Assembly (NCBI GenBank): GCA_003550325.1
Contig: QKWP01000225.1
Location: forward strand, 9,850-73,849
Direction: 5' to 3'
Length of the DNA stretch: 64,000 nt
Origin: Gigaspora rosea
Lineage: Eukaryota > Glomeromycota > Glomeromycetes > Diversisporales > Gigasporaceae
The notes below the pieces were generated by a model, which was not told where the DNA came from, searched no databases, and worked only from the letters and a program-made list of their open reading frames with translations. The position numbers and the translations under genes were made by a program. Each line of letters starts with the position of its first letter. Within the stretch, counting starts at the first letter, position 1. Positions 33,988 through 44,958 of the stretch are shown here, piece by piece.

Positions 33988-35020
33988 AAGTGTCCCCAGT
34001 AGAACAAGTCGACACTTTGAAATTAGGAGTCTTAACCTTCGAAATTAGAGTAGAAGAGTTAGCTCTAGAACGTCTTATCTCCTTTGTATTATTTCTTTTT
34101 ATAATAAAACATACTTATTTTCGCCCCCTAAAAACCACTATCACCCTCCTAAAATCTTTCGTCGGAATATTCTTCTTGTCCCCGTGATCATCGTAAAAAA
34201 ATAAGAGAAATAAGAAAGAGAATTAGTACCCGAATTCTTTCTTGTATTCATACTGAATTGCGTATTAATTACCGCATTGCTTACCTCATTTATCAAATTA
34301 GGATAGCTGCGCGACGCAGTCGCGCTAAAACCAGGAACGTATTAAGTATGACACTACTAGAGATGGGTTTCATGCGTGCGCATGATTCCTCAATCATGCG
34401 CATGAATGCGCATTAATGCGCATGTTTCCGAATCATGCGCATTTTATCCCATCAAAATTTTATATAGAAAAATTAAATATAAAATAAGTATAATTAACTT
34501 TCTAATCTATCTATATACTTTAATTCTGGGTCTGTTCGCTTTGACATTTTTGATTGGTCGTATTCGAAAATGTGACCTAAATGTAGGAAAGCTAACAGAA
34601 ATACGTAAGATGATTATGACTATTATCATGGAGAGTAATTACAACATTCGAGTAATTATTATGTCATTTTTTAATGTCCTTATTAATGCGTTTAAACAGC
34701 ACAAGATCGTGAACGTGAATTTTCCAAATTTACTTTTGTTGTTTAATTGCCTAATATTTACAAACTATTTTGGGCTAAAAAATTCCCGAATTTGAAACCG
34801 TTTTGTATAATGGTTTCAAGTTCAAGAATAAGTGCAAGTGCAAGAACAAGTGCAAGAACACGACAAATGCTCCGCTATAGATAAAACATATGATTAATAA
34901 AAAAATAGTGAATACATTAGCGAATATCAAAAAAGTTACATTCGATCAAATATTTAATGATTGATTTCTAGAATTTTTGGTCTGAAATTTTGCCGCCCAG
35001 ATTATCTGATAATCATTCAA

Positions 35021-35120
35021 GTTGACTGCAAAGTCAACGGATCGAACTGGGAGCTAAGCAGGAGGCCCCGGCGTGGATGCCAGCGGGAAAAACCCGGTTC
35101 AATCACTATCCAATTTGAGG
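35021..35120 (+). ncRNA. candidate Pol III-type / 5S-like segment
   Basis: GTTGACT-GCAA-AGTCAAC (35021-35038) is a perfect GNRA-capped hairpin. Then GGGAGCTAAGCAGG resembles the 5S rRNA box A, a GGATG lies at the expected side, CGGG-aaaaa-CCCG can pair, and GGTTCAATC resembles a tRNA box B. No complete 5S or tRNA fold could be drawn. It may be a SINE head or captured RNA gene in the hAT. Confidence 0.25.
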
Positions 35121-35322
35121 AAGGCGCAGGGGGGAATATAAGTGATTAGTCAATTTACCTAATTTGGACGTTTCACATGAAAATTGATATAACAAAGATT
35201 TATTGTAGGTATAAACGCGCAGACATCAGGACAGACTATGGCGGCCCAGAAAGAAAGCAAATTCGCACCCGGCTCTCCCTATCCCCACTGAATCCTGCCA
35301 TTTTGCAACCATCCATGTCTAC

Positions 35323-35359
35323 AGCCGGCCTGCGTTACGCAGGTGGGAAACCACCGGCT
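35323..35359 (+). ncRNA. three-way-junction hairpin, copy 1
   Basis: AGCCGG pairs with CCGGCT; between them CCTGCG-TTA-CGCAGG and TGG-GAAA-CCA form two hairpins with no unpaired junction bases. The second has a GNRA loop. The same architecture recurs at 35415-35450. Confidence 0.5.
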
Positions 35360-35414
35360 AATCTAAAGCATCAATCTCAAGCAGCAACAGCTTGACTGCA
35401 AACTCGGGGTCGAC

Positions 35415-35450
35415 AGCCGGCCCGCGTATGCGGGTGGGAAACCACCGGCT
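35415..35450 (+). ncRNA. three-way-junction hairpin, copy 2, with compensatory change
   Basis: AGCCGG/CCGGCT outer stem, CCCGC-GTAT-GCGGG and TGG-GAAA-CCA. Compared with copy 1 the third pair of the first hairpin is C-G instead of T-A. The outer stem is extended by GGGTC (35407-35411) with GACCC (35451-35455) across a 3-nt bulge. Confidence 0.5.
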
Positions 35451-36070
35451 GACCCTACAAAATTATACATCAAATGCACTGATGTATGCTGTATATCACA
35501 CATAATAAAGTTCAGTATCCAGCATTTTATGCTGGTGTGCTTCCAAATAAGTATGGTTCACTAGCGTGCGATTCTGTTCGACTAATTTTCTCAGTGACTC
35601 GTAGTTTTTGCGATCTACTAACCAATAAAATTACGGTTATGTTCAAAAGGTGATCAACGAGCTAAAATTCTCTTTGCAACACTTATTTTAAAAATTGGCA
35701 TTCACCCAATAAAACTAAGCTGCATACTATTTGTTATTGGAGTAATGAGCTTTGTAAAAACTTTTTATAGTTAGCTTATACTGATTCAAACTAATCCAGT
35801 ATATATTCCAATTACTGGTATAGCGAACAAATTTTGTAATAGAATTTTTTTATAAAAACTCATGATAAAAATCAAAATAATTCTAATAAAAACTGGCTCA
35901 ACTATATTGAAATAGATTGTGAATTCTGTGGCAGAATTTTATAATAACATAATTTTAATGCAAACTAACTCAATCTTAACCATATACTGTAGTTAATAGA
36001 ATAGTATGTTCAGTAACAAAATTTTTGTGACGATTCAATGCAAACCAACTCAGCATATTTATAAATATTA

Positions 36071-36416
36071 TATGCAAAGTTGATTTTTCGTTTTGCATCA
36101 TGGATTTTAAAATTCGGGACGGACGGCGGATTTTTTCTTCTTTTTCTGCAAATAGAATGATGTTCACATTTAAGTTAAATTTTCATTTTGCACAACAAGG
36201 AATCAAAAAATTGGGCCAGCTTCATATGTTTCCTGTCAGTCCTATCCGTACAATTACGGGAAATTAAAGTCCCTATCGGATGAAAATAGCGGGAAAAAAT
36301 AAGTGTCGAAAATCGATCAATTGGACAATTGGAAACTAAAAAAAAAAAAAATTGAAAAAAATTGAAAAAGTGGGGACGGCGGGTAATGCAAAACGAAAAA
36401 TCAACTTTGCGTGTCC
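36071..36416. mobile_element. Harbinger-type MITE, family H, full copy
   Basis: TATGCAAAGTTGATTTTTCG at the left and its counterpart at the right (CAACTTTGCGTGTCC). TTA before and TAA after. The internal order is the same as at 18539 and 45443 (CACAACAAGGAATCAAAAAA, TTACGGGAAATTAA). Confidence 0.82.
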
Positions 36417-37524
36417 TAATGCGAATTTACAGATTTTAACTAAGATTCTAAAATTTTATACAAAGCTCACGTGGCAAAGCCACGGGTCAGGTGTCAAATT
36501 ATATAAGATAGCAACGATGAAGTTTACAATTAGCAAATTTGTAAAAATTTATATATATATATAGGCAAAATCTGATTAAGAATCAATATATACTATCTTT
36601 ATTTAGATATATTTTCAATAATAAAGATAAAAATTAAAAAATTTTTTTATCATGCGGTATCATGCGCATTTTATATATCATGCGCATTAATGCGCATTCA
36701 TGCGCATTTTATTATAAAATGCGCATTTTACCCATCTCTAGGCACGACAGATCGTTTTTGAAAATAAACATATTTTTATTTTATTATTGCGGTTGATGCT
36801 GACTTGAGGCCATTATAAAATAAGTATGATCATATGAAATTCTAGCTTGGTAATAATAATGAATTTTTTTTTATTAATTCATTCTAATAAAGTCTCAAAA
36901 TTATATGGGTGAACTCTCATTCAGAAGGGTATTTTTTCTCATGATTATTATTTACACACAGTCGTATGCAGTACACATCATAATAATGTAATGGCATAGT
37001 TATGTAAAAGTACTATCATAATTAGGGTAGCTGCGCAGCGTGTGACGCGGCGCAGGATCAGCACGATCACGCGCGTTAAGTTCAAAATGCATGTTAATAT
37101 TTGTCAATAATTTGTTAAATTTACTAGAACTTTTTATTTGTATCACATTTTAACTCATTTAGCGCAAATAAAAATAAATTAATTAAAGGCAGACCATTAG
37201 TTTGAGTGCTTCAATTATAACATGCTTTATTTATTCTTGCTCAATCAGGTGACTATTAACACCGAGAAAACAGATTCATTCTCCATTAATCACAGATTCG
37301 ATATCAAAATATGTTACAGATTTCTAGAATATCGTAGTAACTACTATTATAAATTTTGAATGATCTAAAATGACGTAATGCGCAGGTAACCAATTAAAAC
37401 ATTTAAACGGACGAACTATAAATTTAGATGGAAATTTTATAATCAATCGTCCATGTTTGCATCATATTGCATAATCGACTTATGACGTTCAGTATATGTA
37501 AAAATGTTGACTCCTTCCAAAATG

Positions 37525-37752
37525 AATAAATGAAAACCATTACTTCTACTAAAAAAGGATTCTGCAAAAATCAGCATAGGCCACGCCCAAAAAACGATCC
37601 CTCATGTGATCGTACTGGTATATTGTAATTGTGAATAAATGAAAATCATTATTCCAACCCAAAAAGATTTTTCAAAAATCAGCGTAGTGCATCAAAAAAG
37701 TTGAACTGAACCATCCCTCTCACATTTCATGTGATCGTACTGGTATTATGAA
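37525..37752. repeat. two tandem ~115-bp repeats
   Basis: GAATAAATGAAAAYCATTA, then AAAAATCAGC and CATGTGATCGTACTGGTAT, occur in the same order at about 37525-37622 and 37634-37752. Origin unknown. Confidence 0.75.
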
Positions 37753-37769
37753 TCATTTTTTAATAAAAG

Positions 37770-37905
37770 AACAGGGTGAAACCTGAGTTGCGAAATAGTG
37801 AAATCCGCTTTGTAGATCGGGTTAGGGTGAAATAAAAGCGGATTTCATCCTCACGTGATGATCATAGAGGTTTCACTATTTCACAACTCAGGTTTCACCC
37901 TGTCG
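37770..37905. mobile_element. 136-bp Mutator-like MITE with 11-bp target duplication
   Basis: Near-perfect palindrome with ends ACAGGGTGAAACCTGAGTTG. The 11-mer TTTAATAAAAG flanks both sides (37759-37769, 37906-37916). A 9-11-bp duplication is typical of Mutator-like elements. The loop contains GGGTTAGGGTG. Confidence 0.82.
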
Positions 37906-38016
37906 TTTAATAAAAGTTGGCTAAAATTTAAAACCGATTTTACTTTAAATGGCAAACCATTGATCGTAATTATGAAGTATTACAAATGACATCAGATTAT
38001 CACTTCATCAAAGTAA

Positions 38017-38066
38017 ATGATTGGCTTACATGTGCCGCGCAGCGGCACATGCAAGCCAATCATTTA
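38017..38066. repeat. 50-bp palindrome
   Basis: AAATGATTGGCTTACATGTG and CACATGCAAGCCAATCATTT are complementary arms around CCGCGCAGCGG, with one mismatch. Would form a long hairpin if transcribed. Confidence 0.85.
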
Positions 38067-38144
38067 CCAAGGAAGCACGTGATCTACATGCTGCATTCTT
38101 GATATAAATATATAAACCTCCTAACTAAATTTCACCTCGCTTTA

Positions 38145-38379
38145 GGCCGTTCGAAGTTGATTCATTGGTTAACACCACTTTTCCAGGACTCATGGGGGGG
38201 GAGGGGGTAAAATGAAACGAACATATGAAACGAACATATAAAAATGAAGCAATTTCATTGGTTGATGTAAATCAGGTGACTGGTGAGAGTCATTCAGCGT
38301 TTTGATTGGCTGTTCATTTTTCGGAGGAGGGGGGAGACTTCTGGGGTGATGTTAACTGAAAAATTAACTTCAAACGGCC
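38145..38379. mobile_element. Harbinger-type MITE, family K, 235 bp
   Basis: Ends GGCCGTTCGAAGTTGATTCA and, inverted, GGCCGTTTGAAGTTAATTTT, flanked by TTA on both sides. G-rich internal block (GGGGGGGGAGGGGG). Right-end-only copies follow at 39021-39058 and 39331-39364, the latter also followed by TTA. Confidence 0.85.
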
Positions 38380-38863
38380 TTAACATTACATTCCTCTTAT
38401 AAAAGAAAGGAGCAAAAATAAATAAATATCGGTATATAATTAATTTATTATAAAACCTATTTTATCCGATAAAAAGAACTTCGTACGTATGTACAATTTT
38501 TACAGGCAAAATTCTCGTGATCTAGTGATCGGATCTGCATCATTTTAAAGTATGTATGCATGGAAATTTGGGTTTCCAAATTCCTATTGGTCGAGCAAAT
38601 TTTGTCCCGAATGATTCCGTAAAAGCTAAATGTTTATTCAAATATTTCTTCTCGTTAATACTAGTTTTCTAGCTCTTCACAATCGAACAAAAAGCACTTC
38701 GGAAGCTCTTTATTCAGCAGTTTTTTGTTGAATCGTTTATTGTAAATAAACATATATGAGAGGACAGCAAATAGGAATTAAAATTTTAGCTTTATTTATT
38801 ATTTATTTATTTATTTATTTTTAAGTTTTTAATTCGTTTTTTATTTTTAAATTATTTTATTTT

Positions 38864-38966
38864 AACCGCGAAATAACGCACAGAGTTATTTCGAGTTTCG
38901 GCCTGAATTAATCTTAATTTAGGCCGAAATTCGAAACCACACCCATCGCGTTGTTTCGTGGTTATG
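38864..38966. mobile_element. ~100-bp foldback MITE
   Basis: AACCGCGAAATAACGC faces GCGTTGTTTCGTGGTT and the arms continue through TTTCGGCCTGAATTAA / TTAATTTAGGCCGAAA. CpG-rich compared with its surroundings. Confidence 0.7.
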
Positions 38967-39020
38967 CAGTATTTATTTTTTTAATTTTTACCGGGAGACA
39001 TCAAAGAGGAAGGGGAGGGG

Positions 39021-39368
39021 TGATGTTAACCGAAAGCTTAACTTCAAACGGGTTTTAGGTAGTAATATAATAAGCAAAATTGCCTAAGATCATCAAATTC
39101 TTAATTTGATTGGTCAGGTATCACGTGATTCTGCTCCGCTTTAGACGACCCCCATATATAGAGCTAAAGTACGTACGTTCGTACATACGTCAGCTACTAG
39201 TAACTAGTAATATCATGCACGAAGTAATAAATCGAATTTATATATTGAATTTGATTTCTAAATAATGATAATATTTATTTTTTTTTTCATATGTTCATTT
39301 TACCCGGGGGCCGGGGGGCCATTGGGGGGGGTGATGTTAACCAAAAAATTAACTTCAAACGGCCTTAA
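39021..39368. mobile_element. right-end copies of family K plus a solo end of the 50.3-kb family
   Basis: Two right ends of the Harbinger family K (GGTGATGTTAACC..CTTCAAACGG) lie at 39021-39058 and 39331-39364. Between them 39063-39152 matches the element at 50267-51909 (AATAAGCAAAATTGCC, GATCATCAAATTC, CTCCGCTTTAGACGACCCC). Confidence 0.65.
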
Positions 39369-39929
39369 CCTCCCTCTAAAATTAGAAATTTATGTTACAT
39401 AAAACAGGGAATGACCATGAGAAAAAACGTATACCAATCAGCTTTAAGATTTTGCTTCCATTTCAGATGCCATAAAACCATACACTTACGTTCCTGGTAC
39501 AATAACAACCCCGTGACCCGCATTGTCGACCGATCGTCAATCTCCGAATTCGAGCCAATTCAGCCCCGATTCCGGTGAATCCACGTGACAATCGTTACAA
39601 GAATCTACGATCGGAAGTCGGCATTGAAACCCCATAAGCTACATAGAAAAGGGAGCCCACAAAGATTAATAAAAGAATAATATACCCAAAGACAAGAACA
39701 ATAAGAAGTATTAAATCCGATATACTTATCTTAATTCCAACCTATCCGTAATAAGACTCTCCGAACCTTGAGACCCGGACCAAGTCTTTCCACGCCTCTT
39801 TCTGCCTGCCAGTTCAAGGTTTAGGAGTCTTGACCGGTACTTAAATAGTATTTTGGTTAAACACCCGGGTATATAGTGATTATATAGTAAACCCCCGGCA
39901 AATCGAAACTTCACAACGTACGTCGTACG

Positions 39930-40700
39930 TAACCTCAATATTCTTTATCTATTATCAGATATATTGATATATATTAAACAAAAAATAAAAAAATTCATAC
40001 AATCGTAGTAAATTACATGTAGTTATCATCTTGAAACCGCTATAAAAGCATTTAAACATAAACAAATAAATTACATTTGTTGAAATCATCTTATTGAGAC
40101 GTTCATTCTGGTAGTAAAACCATCAAAAACGGATCAGTGAATCAAAAAAGTTATTTGCTATTAAATATTATATATATTTCCTTTTAGCTCATCTCTGATA
40201 GAATTTTTTACCGATCATAATTCAGATAGTAATTTCAAATCCTTACTACTTATAACCTATTGTAAATTATTGTGTCTATAAAAATAAAAATATTTAGTTC
40301 TGGATCCTCTTGGCATGCATTAACTTAATACAAAGCCATTTTTAATTGCTTCGAAATAGCTAATAACAATAAAGTTCAAATTTAACTCGAAAATTATATT
40401 TTAATTTTATAGAGACACTGGTTCAGAACAGTGTTTGTACGAAACCTTCTCCCAAAGTCTGAAACATTTCGGCCCTGGAGGTTCAGTATCGCCCAAAATC
40501 CGAAACTTTCAAATCGGCCAAACTTCGAAATCGGCGAAATTTCCGAAATTGGCGGATACTTCCGAAATGGGAGAAACTTCCGAAATACCTTGAAAATTTT
40601 TTGGCATTATACATGACCGATATTATCATAAAATTTTAATTACCAAAAAAACAAAATTCACCCATCAATATGATATATCAATAATATTCAATATATCATA
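39930..40700. repeat. duplicated segment, CpG-retaining copy of 55065-56560
   Basis: Collinear with 55.07-55.82 kb: GATATATTGATATATATTAA, AAATTACATTTGTTGAAATC, TACTTATAACCTATTGTAAA, GGTTCAGAACAGTGTTTG, ACCTTGAAAATTTTTTGGCA. Many CG dinucleotides here are CA, TG or TA in the 55-kb copy. Confidence 0.88.
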
Positions 40701-40983
40701 TATATATCTTTAGTAAATGTATTAATAGCTGAAGAATATAACTTATTAAATATTCGATTTATTAGGCTACAATAACCAGAATCTTTAGCTTTATCAAGTT
40801 TTTCGAATACTCAATAATATAAAAACTTATTAATTTGGATCATTTTTAACAAAAAATAAACCTATGTGATGACCCAAAGTTTTTAATCAAATATGTTAAA
40901 TATTTAAGTAACATTAAATAAAAATTGTAAGTAGTTAAATTTTTATAAGGATAGGGAATATAATTATAAAAAATAAAAGATTA

Positions 40984-43384
40984 CTATTCACTTCTTCTTT
41001 TAAAAATAAGGTCGATTGGAAATGGAGTCATTGCATTCTTAAATTTTAATTCTTTTTTATGTGTGCTATTTTGTGGCAATGATATTTCATATTTACGCAC
41101 TATAATAAAAAAAAATATATTGTGCATGTAAGTATTCGCATAATGAAATACATTTAACTGAAGTTAAAATACATACACAACAAGCACAGCACTATTCTCT
41201 GTTCAATAAGAGAAAAGTTATTTCCTAGGCACCTATTTGTTTTTTTTTTAAAAAAAAATTAAATTTAATCATTATTATTAAAGTAAAAAATTATGACAAA
41301 CACAAATAATTCAACCAACATTCTAGAACCACTTCCAAAAGCCAACCAAGAATAATTCTCATGTTCATTTTCAAACCTCTCAGGCAAAAACTCTTCTGGA
41401 TTTTTCCAAAGCTTTGGTGAATGTTGTATCCCATATATAAAGAGAATAATGGGTGTACCAGCTGGAATCAAAAAATTTTTAAGTTTTAAGTCTTCGGTTA
41501 CTACACGTAATGTCAAACCTCCGGCCTATTTAATAAACCAATAAAAATAAAATTGTAAGTGATATGCAGTAATTACTTTTTTAGATATGCCAGATACTAC
41601 TGTACTAACCGGAGGATATAATCTAAGATTTTCACGAATAACCATATTCAAATACTTTAATTCCGCATGCTGTTCTGATGATGGTGCTAGATTATCACCA
41701 AGTATTCTCAAGACCTCTTCTCGAGCTTTTTCTTGAACATCCTATATAAATGAAAATTATGAATATTTAACAGTTTAATAAATATGATAACAATAATAAA
41801 TCTGCAACTTACTTTATGAATAGCTAAAAGATATAAAAGTGACGATAGGGCCACTGCAGCTAAATTTATAAATATATATATATATATATTTATTTATTTA
41901 TTTATTATTATATGTATGGTAATAACAAAGTTGTTTTTAATGTAATACTTACTTGTGTCATGACCTGCAACCATAAAAATGGCTAAATTACACTATCAAA
42001 ATCGAATTATGATAATTAAATTTTTTACTATTTAGACTATAGCAATAAAATAAAACCAAAAATTCATACTCTTAGTTCAATATCTGATAATATTTGATAA
42101 TCTGGATCTTCACAAGCTTTTAACATCAGTTCCAAAAGATCACCATTAGAATGTCCAGCAGCTAAGGATTTGCGTTTTTCTTTAATAATATCCTCAAATA
42201 AATTATTTAACTTGTCAATTTTTCTAAATACTAATTGATTTATGATTGGAATGCGGTCAAGTTGGAGAATAGAAATTAATGGATTTCTAAACACATTCTG
42301 AACTTCATTATAAGCTGTTACGTAGGGATTTTTTGGATCTTCGAGATTCTAAATTTAAAATTTTGTTAAATTATAAATTATCCAACATTTAAGAATTTAT
42401 TTACTCTTACATTAAAATCAAAATTAAAGGCAACTTTTCCAAGAATGTCTAAAGTAAGCCTATGTACGATATTTGAATTTATTAATTTTAATAAACTAAT
42501 ATAATTATTGTAAGAATGTTTAATATTAATTTTTTATTACCGTTGCATAAAATCTACAACTTCAATAGGCTTATTATCGACTTTTTCTAAAATATCCATC
42601 AATTTTAATGCTTTTTCAACAAAAAGATGTATAGGTAAAGTTTTAAATGCAGGGTTGCAGACACGTCTACATAAAACTTTACATCAGAAAAATATAATAA
42701 TTATTTGTGATTATTAGAGATGTAATAAACCTGTGTCGCTTCCAAACCTAAAAAAAAACAAAAATATAATGAAAAGATTGTCACAGGAAAATTTAAAACA
42801 ATAAATAAAATGACAAAATAAGACTTACATCACCATTTGAATGAACAACATTAACGCCAAAATACCGTTCAGCTGCAGAATTTGGTAAAATCTTATCGAG
42901 CATTAACTTGGGAAAAATATCTATGAAATAATTTAAAGCACCTCATATAAGTAAATGGAATCCTAATGTGAGATCAATATGAGACATCGAACGATTAATG
43001 ATCTACCATTTCGTAAACACACTTCCTTAGCAACCACTAGATCAGTAATCATGCAAATCCAATTTCCTTTAAAATAAAGCTACCAACATAATAACAATAA
43101 TAATAATAATAATAATAAGCATTTTTTTTAAAGATCTTAATTATACAATCTATATATGAGTCATATAAATAAAATTTTACTTTTATAACGCCATCTCTTT
43201 CAAAATATTCTTTGCAACGTGAATAAATCTTTGCATTTCCTCCTCGTTTCATAAGTTGTGATATTGCTATACTAAAGAATGAGATCGAGTGAATATCTTT
43301 AAGAGAATCTGGAACTTTATAAGTTGCATAATTGTAAATTATTAATAAGATGATAACGGTCGCTATGAAAATTATGATTTCCAT
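40984..43384 (-). CDS. cytochrome P450 copy 3, complete (478 aa)
   Basis: Haem-thiolate mono-oxygenase, predicted ER-anchored by residues ~2-20 (MEIIIFIATVIILLIIYNYA) and served by a P450 reductase. Coding exons 43384-43181, 43079-43007, 42920-42829, 42747-42731, 42666-42541, 42459-42411, 42348-42070, 41992-41953, 41859-41813, 41741-41610, 41525-41320, 41232-41177 and 41099-40984 sum to 1437 nt, all joined in frame by GT..AG introns. Motifs: W125KRHR129 (helix C, haem propionate contact), AGHDTT 289-294 (helix I, O2 activation), ENLR 346-349 (ExxR), PERF 401-404, and FGSGSRMCLG 416-425 with haem ligand Cys423. The Met422 codon spans exons 11/12. Unspliced reading gives a false RMLVE. Exon 4 is a 17-nt micro-exon. 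Length is normal for fungal P450s. Family number and substrate cannot be told from sequence alone. Confidence 0.93.
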
Positions 43385-43890
43385 GTTTAATTTTTAAAAT
43401 ATAATCTTTAGCAAACAACTTTATATTTTAATTTTTTTCCTCTTTTATTATTTTGTTGGTATCATCAAAGGTTGCAGATGTCGGCACAGGGTGTGCGATA
43501 TTATATAATATGATCGGATTTTTGCCGATCAACATTTTTACAGTAAATTCAAATCTCTACTATTGTAAATCAGTGTTCCAATAAAAATAAAAATAAATTT
43601 TCGTATTCCTTATAGCATGCACTATAATTGCTTCGCAATATTAATCGAATTTAATTCAGAAGTAATAGCTACTATCTAAATAATAGGCAAAAAATCCGAT
43701 AACTTATATTTAATATTGCACACCCCCAACTTCGGCATCTTAGTGTTCGTTTCTATATTAATTTTTTGCTCAGTGTGAGTAATTTTTTGAAATCACAATA
43801 TGTAATTGTTTTTGCAATCTCCACAAATTCCCGACCCGGAATTTGTCGGAACTGCAAAAATTGTAAATTAGTTATTGTTTGGTGCTACGC
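43385..43890 (-). promoter_or_regulatory. shared 5' flank of P450 copy 3
   Basis: Matches the flank of copy 2 (GATGTCGGCACAGGGTGTGC, GATCGGATTTTTGCCGATCA, CACACCCCCAACTTCGGCAT, CCCGACCCGGAATTTGTCGG) without the snapback; its TA at 43652-43653 is the empty target. GATCGG..CCGATC is a short palindrome shared by both flanks. Homology ends near 43.89 kb. Confidence 0.6.
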
Positions 43891-44588
43891 TAATTACTTT
43901 TTAGGGAAGATTTTGTTGTATTACGTTTAATTTTGGAAATAGATTTTCGTCACAGCGCGGCACTGTGAAGAGCTAGCTATATTGCGCTCAAAGTATTTTC
44001 GCTTACGGACATCGGTTGTATATATATGTTAATTACGAATAATAATCAAAAAAGGAAAATAAATGTCCCTGATCGGTAGAGTGATTGATTGTGACTGTAC
44101 ATGCGGGCCGAGAAAATCCCGAGTTGCAGATCACTGCAGATCACTAACCAATAAAATTGTAGGATCTTCGGTAACATCAACAACAAAGAAAAAATTTTAC
44201 TATCAGCAATGTATCATGAAATTTTACCTATAGAGAGAGCTCTTTTATGTTAAAATAAACAAAAAAAGGTGTATTATCAAAAAATTTAGTTTTACATCGG
44301 ATGTAGGTCATTTTGTTGACATAAGGGTTCCCGTACGGGGCTTACTATTTATAAGAAAGTATTATCATAAATCATTTCGAGTGTCCTGTACATTTATCAT
44401 TTTGTTCATATGATGAAATAACAGACATATACTGTTGTAAGTATGAGTGTGTAAACGAATTTAACTTTTAAGGATATATGTACCGTTACAAGTACATTAT
44501 TATATGACGAAATCTTCTTCACCAATGGCGATAAAGGCAAGCTTTGCAGTATAGAGTAATTCTGCTCGATATAATTGTTTAGATCAAA
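43891..44588. other. spacer, no gene recognised
   Basis: About 0.7 kb without recognisable exon or paired element ends. A short GC-richer patch at 44.06-44.15 kb was considered for a tRNA and rejected. Confidence 0.5.
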
Positions 44589-44958
44589 TGGGTCATGGTA
44601 CTTTTTTAAAAATTTTGAGATTTTTGATTCAAATTAAAGTTTCGGTTTATATCTATGTGTATTTTACTTTTTACCCTACGTTGATATAATAATTTATCGA
44701 GATATTTTAACTTGAATGTAAACCAATTTTTTAACATTCGTGTTCTAAAAATAGATTTACAACCAAAGATTGACGGCTCAATTTAATTAGATTGGTCAAT
44801 CAGTGTTTGATAATCACATGACCTTGTTTACTCAGTAATTAATATCTAAAAATAAACAAAAAATTCAGGGGCAAAATTTAGGTTTCACAAACAATTAATC
44901 GCTATTTTCTCAAAATGGAAACTACCCTTCAGAGGGGGTCTTCCTAGACCATGACCCA
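44589..44958. mobile_element. ~370-bp MITE with TGGGTCATGG ends
   Basis: TGGGTCATGG at the left and CCATGACCCA at the right, with TTTTGAGA/TCTCAAAA further in. Superfamily not determined. Confidence 0.6.

Larger units (their letters stand above)
34358..36740. mobile_element. hAT element, 2383 bp, with ATGCGCAT repeats and GC-rich cargo
   Basis: Ends TAGAGATGGGTTTCATGC and, inverted, TAGAGATGGGTAAAATGC; flanks GACACTAC and GGCACGAC (6 of 8 identical). The octamer ATGCGCAT occurs repeatedly within about 80 bp of both ends. The interior includes a GC-rich block (34990-35460) with RNA-like hairpins and a Harbinger MITE (36071-36416). No transposase recognised. Confidence 0.8.

Noticed and set aside
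41265..41516. P450 exon reading without the haem cysteine (..GSGSRMLVE..)
   Set aside because: The frame runs past a GT donor into an intron; splicing to 41232 restores RMCLG. Not a cysteine-less P450.
41526..41711. Extra residues VSTVVSGISKK after ENLRLYPP in copy 3
   Set aside because: Intron read-through. Copy 2 has a stop at the same place, and splicing at the GTTAG donor gives the family-typical PP-xGGLxLRV.
44060..44150. Possible tRNA (GATCGGTAGAGTGATTG and CCGAGAAAATCCCGAG)
   Set aside because: No box B and no acceptor or T stem could be paired.
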